DNA from: an uncultured Bacteroidales bacterium | GTDB taxonomy: Bacteria; Bacteroidota; Bacteroidia; Bacteroidales; F082 | Direction: 5' to 3' | DNA: 49,762 nt | Assembly: GCA_947303625.1 (NCBI GenBank) | Contig: CAMYYV010000007.1 | Span: 1-49,762 of the forward strand | Part shown: piece after piece, positions 23,999 to 31,243 of the stretch | How the letters are laid out: each line of letters opens with the position of its first letter | How positions within the stretch are numbered: the stretch's first letter is position 1 | The notes under the pieces: model-generated | Seen by the model: only the letters and a program-made list of their open reading frames with translations | What the model was told of the DNA's origin: nothing | Databases searched by the model: none | Made by a program: the position numbers and the translations under genes

Positions 23999-25633
23999 CT
24001 ACTCCTCAAAAATCGACGTAATCCCAAATTTTGTGACATCAAACAGCCCTCGGTCGCTGAGCTTCAACTCAGGGATGACGAGCAAGGCCATAAATGCCAA
24101 TGTCATGAAAGGCGCAAACAGCGTCGACCCTAATCGTTTGGCCAAAGCGTCAGCATTCTTATAGGCCTGAGCCACCTCGTAGCCATCCTCATTGCTCATC
24201 AGTCCGGCCACGGGCAGGGGCACCGCCACCATTTCAGTGCCGCAGTAAGCCGTCACGCCACCTGTGTGCTCAATGAGCAGGTTGACGGCATGGAGAATGT
24301 CGTTGTCGGTGGCGCCCACCGCCACAATATTGTGGCTATCGTGCGCCACACTCGACGCCAAGGCACCGCGTTTCAGCCCGAAGCCCTTGATAAAAGCCAC
24401 GGCAGGTTTATTAGGTTGATAGCGATTGACTACCACCATCTTTAGGATGTCGCGATCCACATCGCTGACAATGCCGCCATCGACCACCTTGGGCTCGGCA
24501 ATGCCACACTTGGTGATAAGCTGCCCGTCAAAACACTCTATCACCTTGATTTTCTTTCCTTTGTCGGGAACAAAGAGGTCTTGGGCATACAAATAGGGAC
24601 GCTCAAAGATGTTCGGTGTAGCGGTCTCCTTATACTTGAAGTTCGGGACTCCTTTTTCGGCCACCAACTCACCTTTAATATAGGTCTGCTTGGCGACGGG
24701 GCGACGTATGTCGTCGACCACGATGAAATCAGCATCATCACCCTGTTGCAACATGCCGACTGACAGGTTGTAATGCCGCACAGCGTTGAGCGAGGCAGCT
24801 TTCAGAACGTCCATCACATCGTAACCCAGCTCGATGGCCCGACGCACCAACACATCGATATGACCTTCGTACAACTCGTCGGGATGCTTGTCGTCGGAGC
24901 AGAACATCAGCTTATCCGGATGGGTGGCCATGAGCGGGATGAGGGCCTCAAAGTTGCGGGCGGCGCTGCCCTCGCGGATGAGAATCTTCATGCCAAGGCC
25001 AATCTTTTCCAAGGCACCAGATATGCTGAAGCACTCGTGGTCGGTAGTGATGCCGACGCCAACGTATTTCTGCAAGTCGTCGCCTGTCACTGCCGGTGCG
25101 TGCCCGTCGATGGGCTTGCCATGGCGCTTCGCCGCTGCAATCTTGCGCATCATCTCGGGGTTGCCATTGATGACGGCCGGGTAGTTCATCACCTCCGAGA
25201 GGTAACAGATGTCGGGCGAAGCCATCAACTCTTCGATGTCGTCAGCGTCGAGGATGAAACCCGACGTCTCGAATGCCGTGGCTGGCACACAGCTCGGTGC
25301 ACCAAAGAAGAACTTGAACGGCACCTTCTTGCCATTCTCGACCATATAACGGACGCCTTCCTTGCCGAGTACATTGCCAATTTCGTGCGGGTCACTGACA
25401 GTGGCCACGGTGCCGTGGCAGACCGCCAAGCGGGCAAACTCCGAAGGCACCAGCATCGAGCTTTCGACATGCACATGCGCATCGACGAAGCCCGGCATGA
25501 TGTATTGTGTGTTGCCCACGGGTTGCTCTTCAATCTTAACAATCTTGCCGTCTTCGACGACGACCACACCCGAAAAGATCCTAGAGTTGACGAGGTCGAC
25601 AATCTGGCCTCCGATGGTGAAACTGTTGTTCAT
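23999..25633 (-). CDS. ade: Adenine deaminase
   Basis: 544 residues in the amidohydrolase superfamily. The metal-binding motif DAHVHVESSMLVP and the later SDPHEIGN, GHAPAVTGDDL, CSDDKHPDEL and VAHDSHNIVAVG blocks are all recognisable features of the bacterial adenine deaminase family. It converts adenine to hypoxanthine and ammonia in purine salvage, in the cytoplasm. The start is an ATG. The gene lies 30 nt downstream of a 153-residue unknown gene and is probably co-transcribed from the promoter at 26169. It converges with rodA. Confidence 0.93.
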   Translation of the reverse strand: MNNSFTIGGQIVDLVNSRIFSGVVVVEDGKIVKIEEQPVGNTQYIMPGFVDAHVHVESSMLVPSEFARLAVCHGTVATVSDPHEIGNVLGKEGVRYMVENGKKVPFKFFFGAPSCVPATAFETSGFILDADDIEELMASPDICYLSEVMNYPAVINGNPEMMRKIAAAKRHGKPIDGHAPAVTGDDLQKYVGVGITTDHECFSISGALEKIGLGMKILIREGSAARNFEALIPLMATHPDKLMFCSDDKHPDELYEGHIDVLVRRAIELGYDVMDVLKAASLNAVRHYNLSVGMLQQGDDADFIVVDDIRRPVAKQTYIKGELVAEKGVPNFKYKETATPNIFERPYLYAQDLFVPDKGKKIKVIECFDGQLITKCGIAEPKVVDGGIVSDVDRDILKMVVVNRYQPNKPAVAFIKGFGLKRGALASSVAHDSHNIVAVGATDNDILHAVNLLIEHTGGVTAYCGTEMVAVPLPVAGLMSNEDGYEVAQAYKNADALAKRLGSTLFAPFMTLAFMALLVIPELKLSDRGLFDVTKFGITSIFEE

Positions 25634-25663
25634 AGATGCTGGTTATTTAAGGATAAAGCTCGC

Positions 25664-26125
25664 TTAAGAACGGACGAACTTCCTTGCCAGCAAGTCGAAA
25701 CTGTTGGCCAGACGGTCGGCAGGCGAAAGGTCTTCTTCGCCCATCACATCATAATTCAGCGTCTTGACCGCAGCCTTCGTCTCGCTGTCGATGACCATCA
25801 GCACGCCTTCAACCTCAACTTTGATCCGAGGTGGGATGCGCATCACCGACACTCTCCTCGTAAGGTTGTTCACCTTGACCACGACATAATACTTTTCGTT
25901 ACCATAACTGTCGGACATGGTCATGTCTTTGCAACTCTTGTTGAAAGCATTGATGAATGCATTCTTCGATATCTGAATCCTCTCTTCGTAAGTGTCGCCG
26001 CAGAAGGTCTGGAACGACTCCTTGACTTGCCAAGTGGCACTAGAGAAATCCATCTCTACCCTGATGACAGGGTTCTCTTTCAGGTTCTCCCTGAGGAAAG
26101 CCATGATGTTTCTGTTGTCTCCCAT
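25664..26125 (-). CDS. Conserved protein of unknown function, upstream of ade
   Basis: The ATG at 26125 (MGDNRNIMAFLREN) is used, giving 153 residues; the track start at 26179 precedes the -7 element. The protein is soluble and has no signal peptide. Helical N-terminus, then a middle section with NAFINAFNKSCKDM and a strand pair (KYYVVVKVNNLTRRVSVMRIPPRIKVEVEG), and a helical tail. No family is recognised. It shares a likely transcript with adenine deaminase 30 nt downstream; no functional link is implied by its sequence. Confidence 0.7.
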   Translation of the reverse strand: MGDNRNIMAFLRENLKENPVIRVEMDFSSATWQVKESFQTFCGDTYEERIQISKNAFINAFNKSCKDMTMSDSYGNEKYYVVVKVNNLTRRVSVMRIPPRIKVEVEGVLMVIDSETKAAVKTLNYDVMGEEDLSPADRLANSFDLLARKFVRS

Positions 26126-26168
26126 ATTGATAAAGTATTTGTTCTTGAAATGAAAAGAATTACCGCTA

Positions 26169-26199
26169 CAAAGATACAAAAAATCCCATATCAGACAAA
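26169..26199 (-). promoter_or_regulatory. Promoter of the unknown gene - ade operon
   Basis: Minus-strand TTTG (26196-26199), 19 nt, then TATCTTTG (26169-26176), a full match to the Bacteroidetes -33/-7 promoter pattern. Confidence 0.7.
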
Positions 26200-26236
26200 T
26201 GTTTTCTTTCCTTATGAAAACAAAGAGAACACTGGT

Positions 26237-27007
26237 TCACCGCTTCTCAAAATGCTGGTAGTCCTTCGAGTTGCGCCAGTCGCCACCCCATCTGAAGCCA
26301 TAGGAGGAAAAGGTCTTCTTGCAATAGTCATCCTTGTCGATCTTATGTTCGAAATTCTTCGTCCTGTCCACATAATCCTTCGCTGTCGCTGGACGAACGC
26401 GTTCTCCCCTGACAAAAGGATTTTGCAAGGGGTTGACATCCACAGCCATGCCGAAAGCGTGGCGCGAGAGCCTGCTGGTGCCTGGCACCGTGCGATAGTT
26501 GAAGCACGAGGTGTTGTTGGCTTGCATCGAAGCCTCGTCGGAGGCATCGAAATCGTCCACCAACCGAATACTATTGATGGGATAGGATTCAGCAAACAAA
26601 TCCCTGAAAACACAGAGCAGGTCATGGGCGATAGCTCGGTTGCACACCAACTCTCCCCGTTGGATGTGACCTTCAAAATCGTAGTGGTAAACAGTGAGAT
26701 AGCGAAGCTCGTCATAACCGATGCGGGCCTCATCCTTCATCGACTTGCCCTGCATCCTCGCCTTCACCGTCTCAGGCACTGACTGCGAGAAAAAGACATA
26801 CTCCTTAAATTGCACCGTATCGATGTTTTCGCCCTCTATCCCATCGACGGATACCGTCAGAGATGGGTCAACCTGTTCTTCCACGACGGTTTCGCCCGAG
26901 GACCGCTCCTCTTTTTCTGTCGCTTTGTTTTCAGCTTGGTTGACGCACGAAGCCATCATGCCCAAAACAAGTGCGAAACACAAGGGTAAAAAGAGGGTCT
27001 TCAACAT
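26237..27007 (-). CDS. Lipoprotein with M15-type D,D-peptidase domain
   Basis: The ATG at 27007 is used (256 residues); the track start at 27031 lies in the -7 element. A lipoprotein signal ends in MMASC (Cys21). A Thr/Glu-rich linker leads to a C-terminal M15 domain (about residues 130-256) with the zinc ligands in SRHAFGMAVDVN (His and Asp) and the last His in DYQHFE. These enzymes cut D-Ala-D-Ala or L-Ala-D-Glu bonds in peptidoglycan peptides. The lipid anchor and lack of cell-wall-binding modules point to a periplasmic role in wall turnover. Transcribed alone and divergently from rlmI. Confidence 0.82.
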   Translation of the reverse strand: MLKTLFLPLCFALVLGMMASCVNQAENKATEKEERSSGETVVEEQVDPSLTVSVDGIEGENIDTVQFKEYVFFSQSVPETVKARMQGKSMKDEARIGYDELRYLTVYHYDFEGHIQRGELVCNRAIAHDLLCVFRDLFAESYPINSIRLVDDFDASDEASMQANNTSCFNYRTVPGTSRLSRHAFGMAVDVNPLQNPFVRGERVRPATAKDYVDRTKNFEHKIDKDDYCKKTFSSYGFRWGGDWRNSKDYQHFEKR

Positions 27008-27028
27008 AAATCTTTGATTTTTAGGCCG

Positions 27029-27036
27029 CAAAAATA
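27029..27036 (-). promoter_or_regulatory. -7 element for the M15 lipoprotein gene
   Basis: TATTTTTG on the minus strand, 21 nt before the ATG at 27007. Confidence 0.55.
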
Positions 27037-27080
27037 CGAAGTTTTGCCTTACTCTGTGTCGCCGAAACTGAAGTTTTCCC

Positions 27081-27088
27081 TATCTTTG
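27081..27088 (+). promoter_or_regulatory. -7 element for rlmI
   Basis: TATCTTTG, 13 nt before the ATG at 27102. It is part of a divergent promoter region with the M15 lipoprotein gene. Confidence 0.6.
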
Positions 27089-27101
27089 CGCCATATTAAG
27101 A

Positions 27102-28313
27102 ATGACTATGCCACAAAACCCACTCTATCCCGTCATACGCCTCTACCCGGGTAAGGACGACGCCCTGCGACGTTTCCACCCTTGGGTGTTCTCAGGCGCC
27201 ATCCATGATGCCGCCGAAGGCCTTCAGGCTGGCGACACGGTCACCGTCACCGACTACGACGGCAACATCCTTGGCACAGGCTTTTGCGAGTCGGAGAGCA
27301 TCGCTGTGAAGATGCTCTGCTTCGACAACCGCAAAATCGACGAATGGTTTTTCTTAGACCGCCTCAACCAAGCCTACGAAGTCAGAAAAACCATGGGTCT
27401 CACCCTTAACGCCCACACCAACTGTTTCCGTCTCGTCCACTCGGAGGGTGACGGCTTGGCAGGCCTCATCGTCGATGTATACGGCCACACCGCCGTGGTG
27501 CAGGCCCAAACAGAGGGCATGGCGCTTCACCTCAAGGAGATTGTCCGCGCCCTCAAGCTCATGCCCGACCTCGGGCTGCAAGCCATCTACAACAAGAGCG
27601 CCGACGCCATGCAACGCATGGGCAAGGAAGATGCCATCACCGAAGACGGCTATCTCTTCGGCAGCCAATTAGATGAAGTAATCTTGGAAAACGACAGCCG
27701 CTTCCTGCCCAACTGGGAGGAAGGCCAGAAGACGGGCTTCTTCTTAGACCAGCGCGAAAACCGCGAGCTGGTGCGCCGCTTCGCGCAGGGCAAGACCGTC
27801 CTCAATGCCTTCGGCTACACAGGCGGCTTTTCCGTGACGGCACTCAAGGGAGGTGCTCGACGGGCCGTCACCGTCGACGCATCGAAGAAAGCCATGACCA
27901 TGGCTGAGGCCAATATCGAGCTCAACGGCTATTCAAAGGAAGAAAACCCTTGCCGTGTAGCCGACATGAAGGAATACATCACCGAGATGCGCGAGGGCGC
28001 CTTCGATCTCATCATCCTCGACCCTCCAGCCTTCGCCAAGCGGCACCAGGACCGTCACCGCGGATTGGGTGGATACAAATATCTCAACGCCGAGGCCATC
28101 AAACGCATTGCCAAGGGTGGTATGCTGTTCACCTTCAGCTGCTCGCAAGCCGTCGACAAGGCTACTTTCCAAGGCATCGTCACCGCCGCCGCCATCGAAG
28201 CCAAACGTAACGTGAGGATCGTCGAACAGCTATCGCAGCCTGCCGACCATCCCATCAACATCTTCCATCCCGAGGGGGCGTATTTAAAAGGATTAATGCT
28301 TATTGTGGAATAA
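27102..28313 (+). CDS. rlmI: 23S rRNA (cytosine-C5) methyltransferase, RlmI type
   Basis: 403 residues: an N-terminal PUA domain (about 8-85, HPWVFSGAI ... GDTVTVTDYDG), a short EEHD-like linker, and a Rossmann methyltransferase domain with the SAM-binding loop VLNAFGYTGGFSVTAL, the catalytic-loop motif IILDPPAF and the SCS motif near the end. RlmI methylates C1962 of 23S rRNA in E. coli. Close relatives methylate other rRNA positions, so the exact nucleotide is inferred. A second ATG two codons downstream (27108) is equally possible as start. Confidence 0.88.
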   Translation: MTMPQNPLYPVIRLYPGKDDALRRFHPWVFSGAIHDAAEGLQAGDTVTVTDYDGNILGTGFCESESIAVKMLCFDNRKIDEWFFLDRLNQAYEVRKTMGLTLNAHTNCFRLVHSEGDGLAGLIVDVYGHTAVVQAQTEGMALHLKEIVRALKLMPDLGLQAIYNKSADAMQRMGKEDAITEDGYLFGSQLDEVILENDSRFLPNWEEGQKTGFFLDQRENRELVRRFAQGKTVLNAFGYTGGFSVTALKGGARRAVTVDASKKAMTMAEANIELNGYSKEENPCRVADMKEYITEMREGAFDLIILDPPAFAKRHQDRHRGLGGYKYLNAEAIKRIAKGGMLFTFSCSQAVDKATFQGIVTAAAIEAKRNVRIVEQLSQPADHPINIFHPEGAYLKGLMLIVE

Positions 28314-28316
28314 AAA

Positions 28317-28395
28317 ATGCGGAATGATGAATAATGAATGCGGAATGAGCCTACCCAAAGGCAATCATTCCGCATTCCTAATTTTTAATTCCGCA
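28317..28395. repeat. Hairpin element of the AATGCGGAAT family (copy 1)
   Basis: Two AATGCGGAAT words on the left and two complementary words (ATTCCGCATT) on the right form arms of about 33 nt. The apex is GCCT-acccaa-AGGC. A relative with AATGCTGAAT words on one arm is at 41822-41907. It separates convergent rlmI and the lipocalin-like gene. Confidence 0.75.
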
Positions 28396-28402
28396 TTGCT
28401 AG

Positions 28403-28999
28403 TTATCTGCCACCCAAGAGAGCACCCGGCTTATGCGGACGCTTCATCGCCTGTCTACCCGCCGACTTTGATGTCGTCTTGCTGAGACGTTTCAGATAGG
28501 CTTTCTCCATGTAGTCGACATTGTATTCGTTTTCATAGATGAACGAGTCGCCGTCCCAACCGGAAATCTTCATCATGAACGTGCGTGAATAGACGTAAGG
28601 ATAAGAATACTTCATGTTCATGTAAAGCGTCGATTCTTCTTCGACATAAGAATAGGTGAAAGTGGTCACCAAGGTCGTGTCGGGGTTGTAGATATACGAC
28701 TCATACTCCTGCGTCTCGCTGTTCCAGTCAGTCCAGACGGTATCGACGTCACTGTCTAACATCTCGCCCGTTTTGTCTTCCCTGAAAATCAGCTTGATGC
28801 AGTTGTCGGGATCGTCCAAATCGTAGTCAACATATTGCATCGAGGCCGCAATCGGGTTGCCCGCATAGTCGATGTTGTAGTATTCAATTCGCTCGACACC
28901 CCAGGTACCGACAAAGGATTTGTAATCGATTTTGTTGTTGCATGAGGCAAACAACAAGGCCGTCAAGGCCAAAGTCATAATAAAAGTCAGTTTTTTCAT
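28403..28999 (-). CDS. Lipocalin-like lipoprotein
   Basis: 198 residues with a lipoprotein signal (LLFASC, Cys20). It opens with FVGTWGVERIEYYNI, the typical first strand of lipocalin-like domains, followed by acidic beta strands (DDPDNCIKLIFREDKTGEM). The C-terminal ~20 residues are basic (KSAGRQAMKRPHKPG), unusual for this group. It lies 17 nt downstream of a second lipoprotein gene with a similar layout, probably in the same transcript. Function unknown. Confidence 0.72.
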   Translation of the reverse strand: MKKLTFIMTLALTALLFASCNNKIDYKSFVGTWGVERIEYYNIDYAGNPIAASMQYVDYDLDDPDNCIKLIFREDKTGEMLDSDVDTVWTDWNSETQEYESYIYNPDTTLVTTFTYSYVEEESTLYMNMKYSYPYVYSRTFMMKISGWDGDSFIYENEYNVDYMEKAYLKRLSKTTSKSAGRQAMKRPHKPGALLGGR

Positions 29000-29016
29000 C
29001 TTTTTATATTTTACTG

Positions 29017-29517
29017 TTAATCAATTCGTTTCAAGAAAAATTTCTCAAAAAAAGGAATGGTCTCGGAGACATGATTGGTCCACGAGGCCACCAAGATAGT
29101 GTCGTTCAGTGTTTCCACGTCGAAAGCGGCGGTTTTCTCGTTGTGAAGCAGCGAGCCATAGATACCTAACAGCCATGAGCTGCTTTCGATACGGATGCGC
29201 TGCTCAACAGAGTCGTAGACATAGTCGCATTTGAACTCCTTGATATAGGCAGGGCTGTTGTTGAGTTTCAGCAAGCCCTTACCTGTGGCGTAGAAGAACA
29301 CCTCATAGTCTATGGTGTCTGCGTGGGGATCATAGCAAATTGTGTCCCAACGGTCGACACCGGCAGCGGTATCCACGCGATGGCTGACATATTGCTCACA
29401 AGCCCAATGTCCCACGACGGGTGTATCAAACAACAATTCATCTTCTTTGTGACACGAAGCCAGCATCACAAGGGCCACCAAGGCCATGAATCCTATTTGA
29501 ATCAGCTTTTTCATCAT
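29017..29517 (-). CDS. Lipocalin-like lipoprotein of unknown function
   Basis: 166 residues with a lipoprotein signal (VMLASC, Cys22), then VVGHWACEQYVSH, a lipocalin-type opening, and alternating strands ending in ETIPFFEKFFLKRID. A weak resemblance in length and layout to the gene 17 nt downstream suggests a pair arisen by duplication, but sequence identity appears low. A -7 element lies 12 nt before the ATG. Confidence 0.68.
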   Translation of the reverse strand: MMKKLIQIGFMALVALVMLASCHKEDELLFDTPVVGHWACEQYVSHRVDTAAGVDRWDTICYDPHADTIDYEVFFYATGKGLLKLNNSPAYIKEFKCDYVYDSVEQRIRIESSSWLLGIYGSLLHNEKTAAFDVETLNDTILVASWTNHVSETIPFFEKFFLKRID

Positions 29518-29528
29518 TAAATACGTTG

Positions 29529-29536
29529 CAAAAATA
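29529..29536 (-). promoter_or_regulatory. -7 element for the lipoprotein pair
   Basis: TATTTTTG on the minus strand, 12 nt before the ATG at 29517. Confidence 0.55.
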
Positions 29537-29620
29537 GGAAAACTATTGTTTCGGCGATAAAAAGTGAGCCAAATCTTCGATTCGACGGAGTCAATAACTC
29601 AAATATCGCGCCAAAATTTC

Positions 29621-29628
29621 TATTTTTG
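29621..29628 (+). promoter_or_regulatory. -7 element for the secreted EEP-fold gene
   Basis: TATTTTTG, 18 nt before the ATG at 29647. The track start at 29626 falls inside it. Confidence 0.55.
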
Positions 29629-29646
29629 CTGCACAAAAACACCGCT

Positions 29647-30948
29647 ATGCGTCCCAAAAACTACCTATTAATATTATTATTGCTCGCGCTGACCGTCTTT
29701 TCCGCTAACGCACAAGACGTGCTCACCGTGATGCAGTACAACTTGTTGGAATACGGCAATTATCAAAGCGGCTTTGCCGACTGTTATGAGACCAACAACA
29801 ACACCCAACGCAAAGACGAATGCATTCGCACCCTGTTGGATTATGTGAAGCCCGACATCTTCACCGTATGCGAGTTTGGCGCCACACAAGCCCTGCTCAA
29901 CGACTTCGTGCGACACAACCTCAACATCAACGGGGCCAACTACTGGAAGACCGACAACATCATCAACTACGCGGGCAGCAACATCATCAACCACATCTTT
30001 TACGACTCCCGCAAGATGGAACTCAAGAAACACGTGGCACTGCGCACCAACCCACGCGACACAGACATCTACGAACTCTACCTGAAGACGCCCAACCTGG
30101 CCGCCGGCGACACTGTCAAACTCATTTGCATCGTGGCCCATCCCAAGGCGGGACAAGGCTACGAGGCCGCGCGCCGCGCCCAAATGCAAATCGCCATGGA
30201 CTATATAAACCAATATTACCCCAAAGATAACGTGTTGATTATGGGCGACTTCAACATGTATAGTGCCAGCGAGAGCGGCTACAAACTGCTCACCCAGACC
30301 TACAGCAACCCTGAGATTTGTTTTATGGACCCCTTAGCATACATTGGTGGCGTGGGCGAATGGAGCAACAACAACTCTTTTACCGCCTTCCACACACAAT
30401 CGACCCGCTCCTATTCCGAGGAATGTTTCTCGGGCGGCGGGTTGGACGACCGCTTCGACTTCATCCTAATGGCCGACGAAATCGCCTTCAGCTACAACCA
30501 CATGCGCTATGTGCAAGGCTCCTATAAGGCCATCGGCAACGACGGGCACCATTTCAATATGAGTATCAACCAAAGCAACACGTCGGTGCCTGCCGACGTC
30601 GCCGAAGCCCTCTTTGACGGCTCCGACCACCTCCCCGTGACGATGAAGATTGCGGTGGATGTACATCTCGGTGTCGACGACACCGAGGCTGAGAGCCTGC
30701 AAGCCTCTGTTGCACCCAATCCGGCTTCCGACAAAACCGTGGTACACTTTTTCAACCCCACGCAGGGACAAGTGGAATTCGGTTTGTATTCGCTGCAAGG
30801 GCAATTGATGGCCAAGGAATCCAACCATTTCGATAACGGCTCACAACAACACGAATTATCGTTGGAAGGACTGACGAAGGGATTTTATTTGCTGCAAATG
30901 AAGCATGATAATGGCTGGCATCAAACGGTAAAAGTTGTTATTAAGTAA
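29647..30948 (+). CDS. Secreted endonuclease/exonuclease/phosphatase-fold protein with T9SS sorting domain
   Basis: 433 residues from the ATG at 29647. A Sec signal peptide ends in VFSANAQ. An EEP-fold domain (about 20-345) shows the family's motifs: VMQYNLLEYG, a central MGDFNMYSASE (Asp/Asn) and SDHLPVTMKI (Asp-His). The last ~75 residues are a T9SS type A sorting domain (VAPNPASDKTVVHF ... GLTKGFYLLQMK). The fold covers nucleases, sphingomyelinases and inositol phosphatases, so the substrate is open; a surface nuclease or phosphatase is the plain reading. A TTG four codons before this ATG is not used because it overlaps the promoter. Confidence 0.85.
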   Translation: MRPKNYLLILLLLALTVFSANAQDVLTVMQYNLLEYGNYQSGFADCYETNNNTQRKDECIRTLLDYVKPDIFTVCEFGATQALLNDFVRHNLNINGANYWKTDNIINYAGSNIINHIFYDSRKMELKKHVALRTNPRDTDIYELYLKTPNLAAGDTVKLICIVAHPKAGQGYEAARRAQMQIAMDYINQYYPKDNVLIMGDFNMYSASESGYKLLTQTYSNPEICFMDPLAYIGGVGEWSNNNSFTAFHTQSTRSYSEECFSGGGLDDRFDFILMADEIAFSYNHMRYVQGSYKAIGNDGHHFNMSINQSNTSVPADVAEALFDGSDHLPVTMKIAVDVHLGVDDTEAESLQASVAPNPASDKTVVHFFNPTQGQVEFGLYSLQGQLMAKESNHFDNGSQQHELSLEGLTKGFYLLQMKHDNGWHQTVKVVIK

Positions 30949-30953
30949 AAACA

Positions 30954-31023
30954 GGCCTCAACAGGTATGTCATCCCTACGGGGGCTGGTGGGCAAAGGCA
31001 TGGGATCTATAGCTGTTGAGGCC
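30954..31023. repeat. Hairpin element copy A (GTCATYCC / GGRATCT family)
   Basis: Core GTCATCCCTACG ... GGCATGGGATCT enclosed by 15-nt arms GGCCTCAACAGGTAT / ATAGCTGTTGAGGCC (14 of 15 pair). It is the first of three related elements in the gap 30949-31243, which contains no gene. Confidence 0.8.
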
Positions 31024-31079
31024 GTCATTATAAGACTTTTACCTCTTATTAACCGCTTTCCAAAGATTCTTATCCTACA

Positions 31080-31142
31080 ATCCCGCTGCCCATAGATTCC
31101 ATGCCTACACACTACCTCTGCAGGAATGACATGAGCAGCGGG
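31080..31142. repeat. Hairpin element copy B (opposite orientation)
   Basis: On the minus strand: GTCATTCCTGCAG ... GGCATGGAATCT inside arms CCCGCTGCTCAT / ATGGGCAGCGGG (one G-U pair). The inner stem reads ATTCC/GGAAT instead of ATCCC/GGGAT, a compensated change. Confidence 0.8.
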
Positions 31143-31171
31143 GCTTTGACATGGGAGACTGGTATTTTCAG

Positions 31172-31238
31172 GCTTTAGAAAGCATGTCATCCCTACGCTG
31201 AACCGAGCGGTGGCATGGGATCTATGCTTCCTAAAGCT
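31172..31238. repeat. Hairpin element copy C
   Basis: Core GTCATCCCTACGC ... GGCATGGGATCT inside arms CTTTAGAAAGCAT / ATGCTTCCTAAAG (12 of 13 pair). It ends a few nucleotides before the alpha-2-macroglobulin stop codon. Confidence 0.8.
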
Positions 31239-31243
31239 ATTTT

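Noticed and set aside
24773-26782. 669-residue plus-strand ORF
   Set aside because: It is the antisense shadow of the adenine deaminase, its upstream partner and part of the M15 gene; His/Asp/Val-rich composition without any motif.
30954-31238. CRISPR array
   Set aside because: The three repeats differ in orientation and spacing, their unique parts are self-complementary arms and not spacers, and no cas gene is present.
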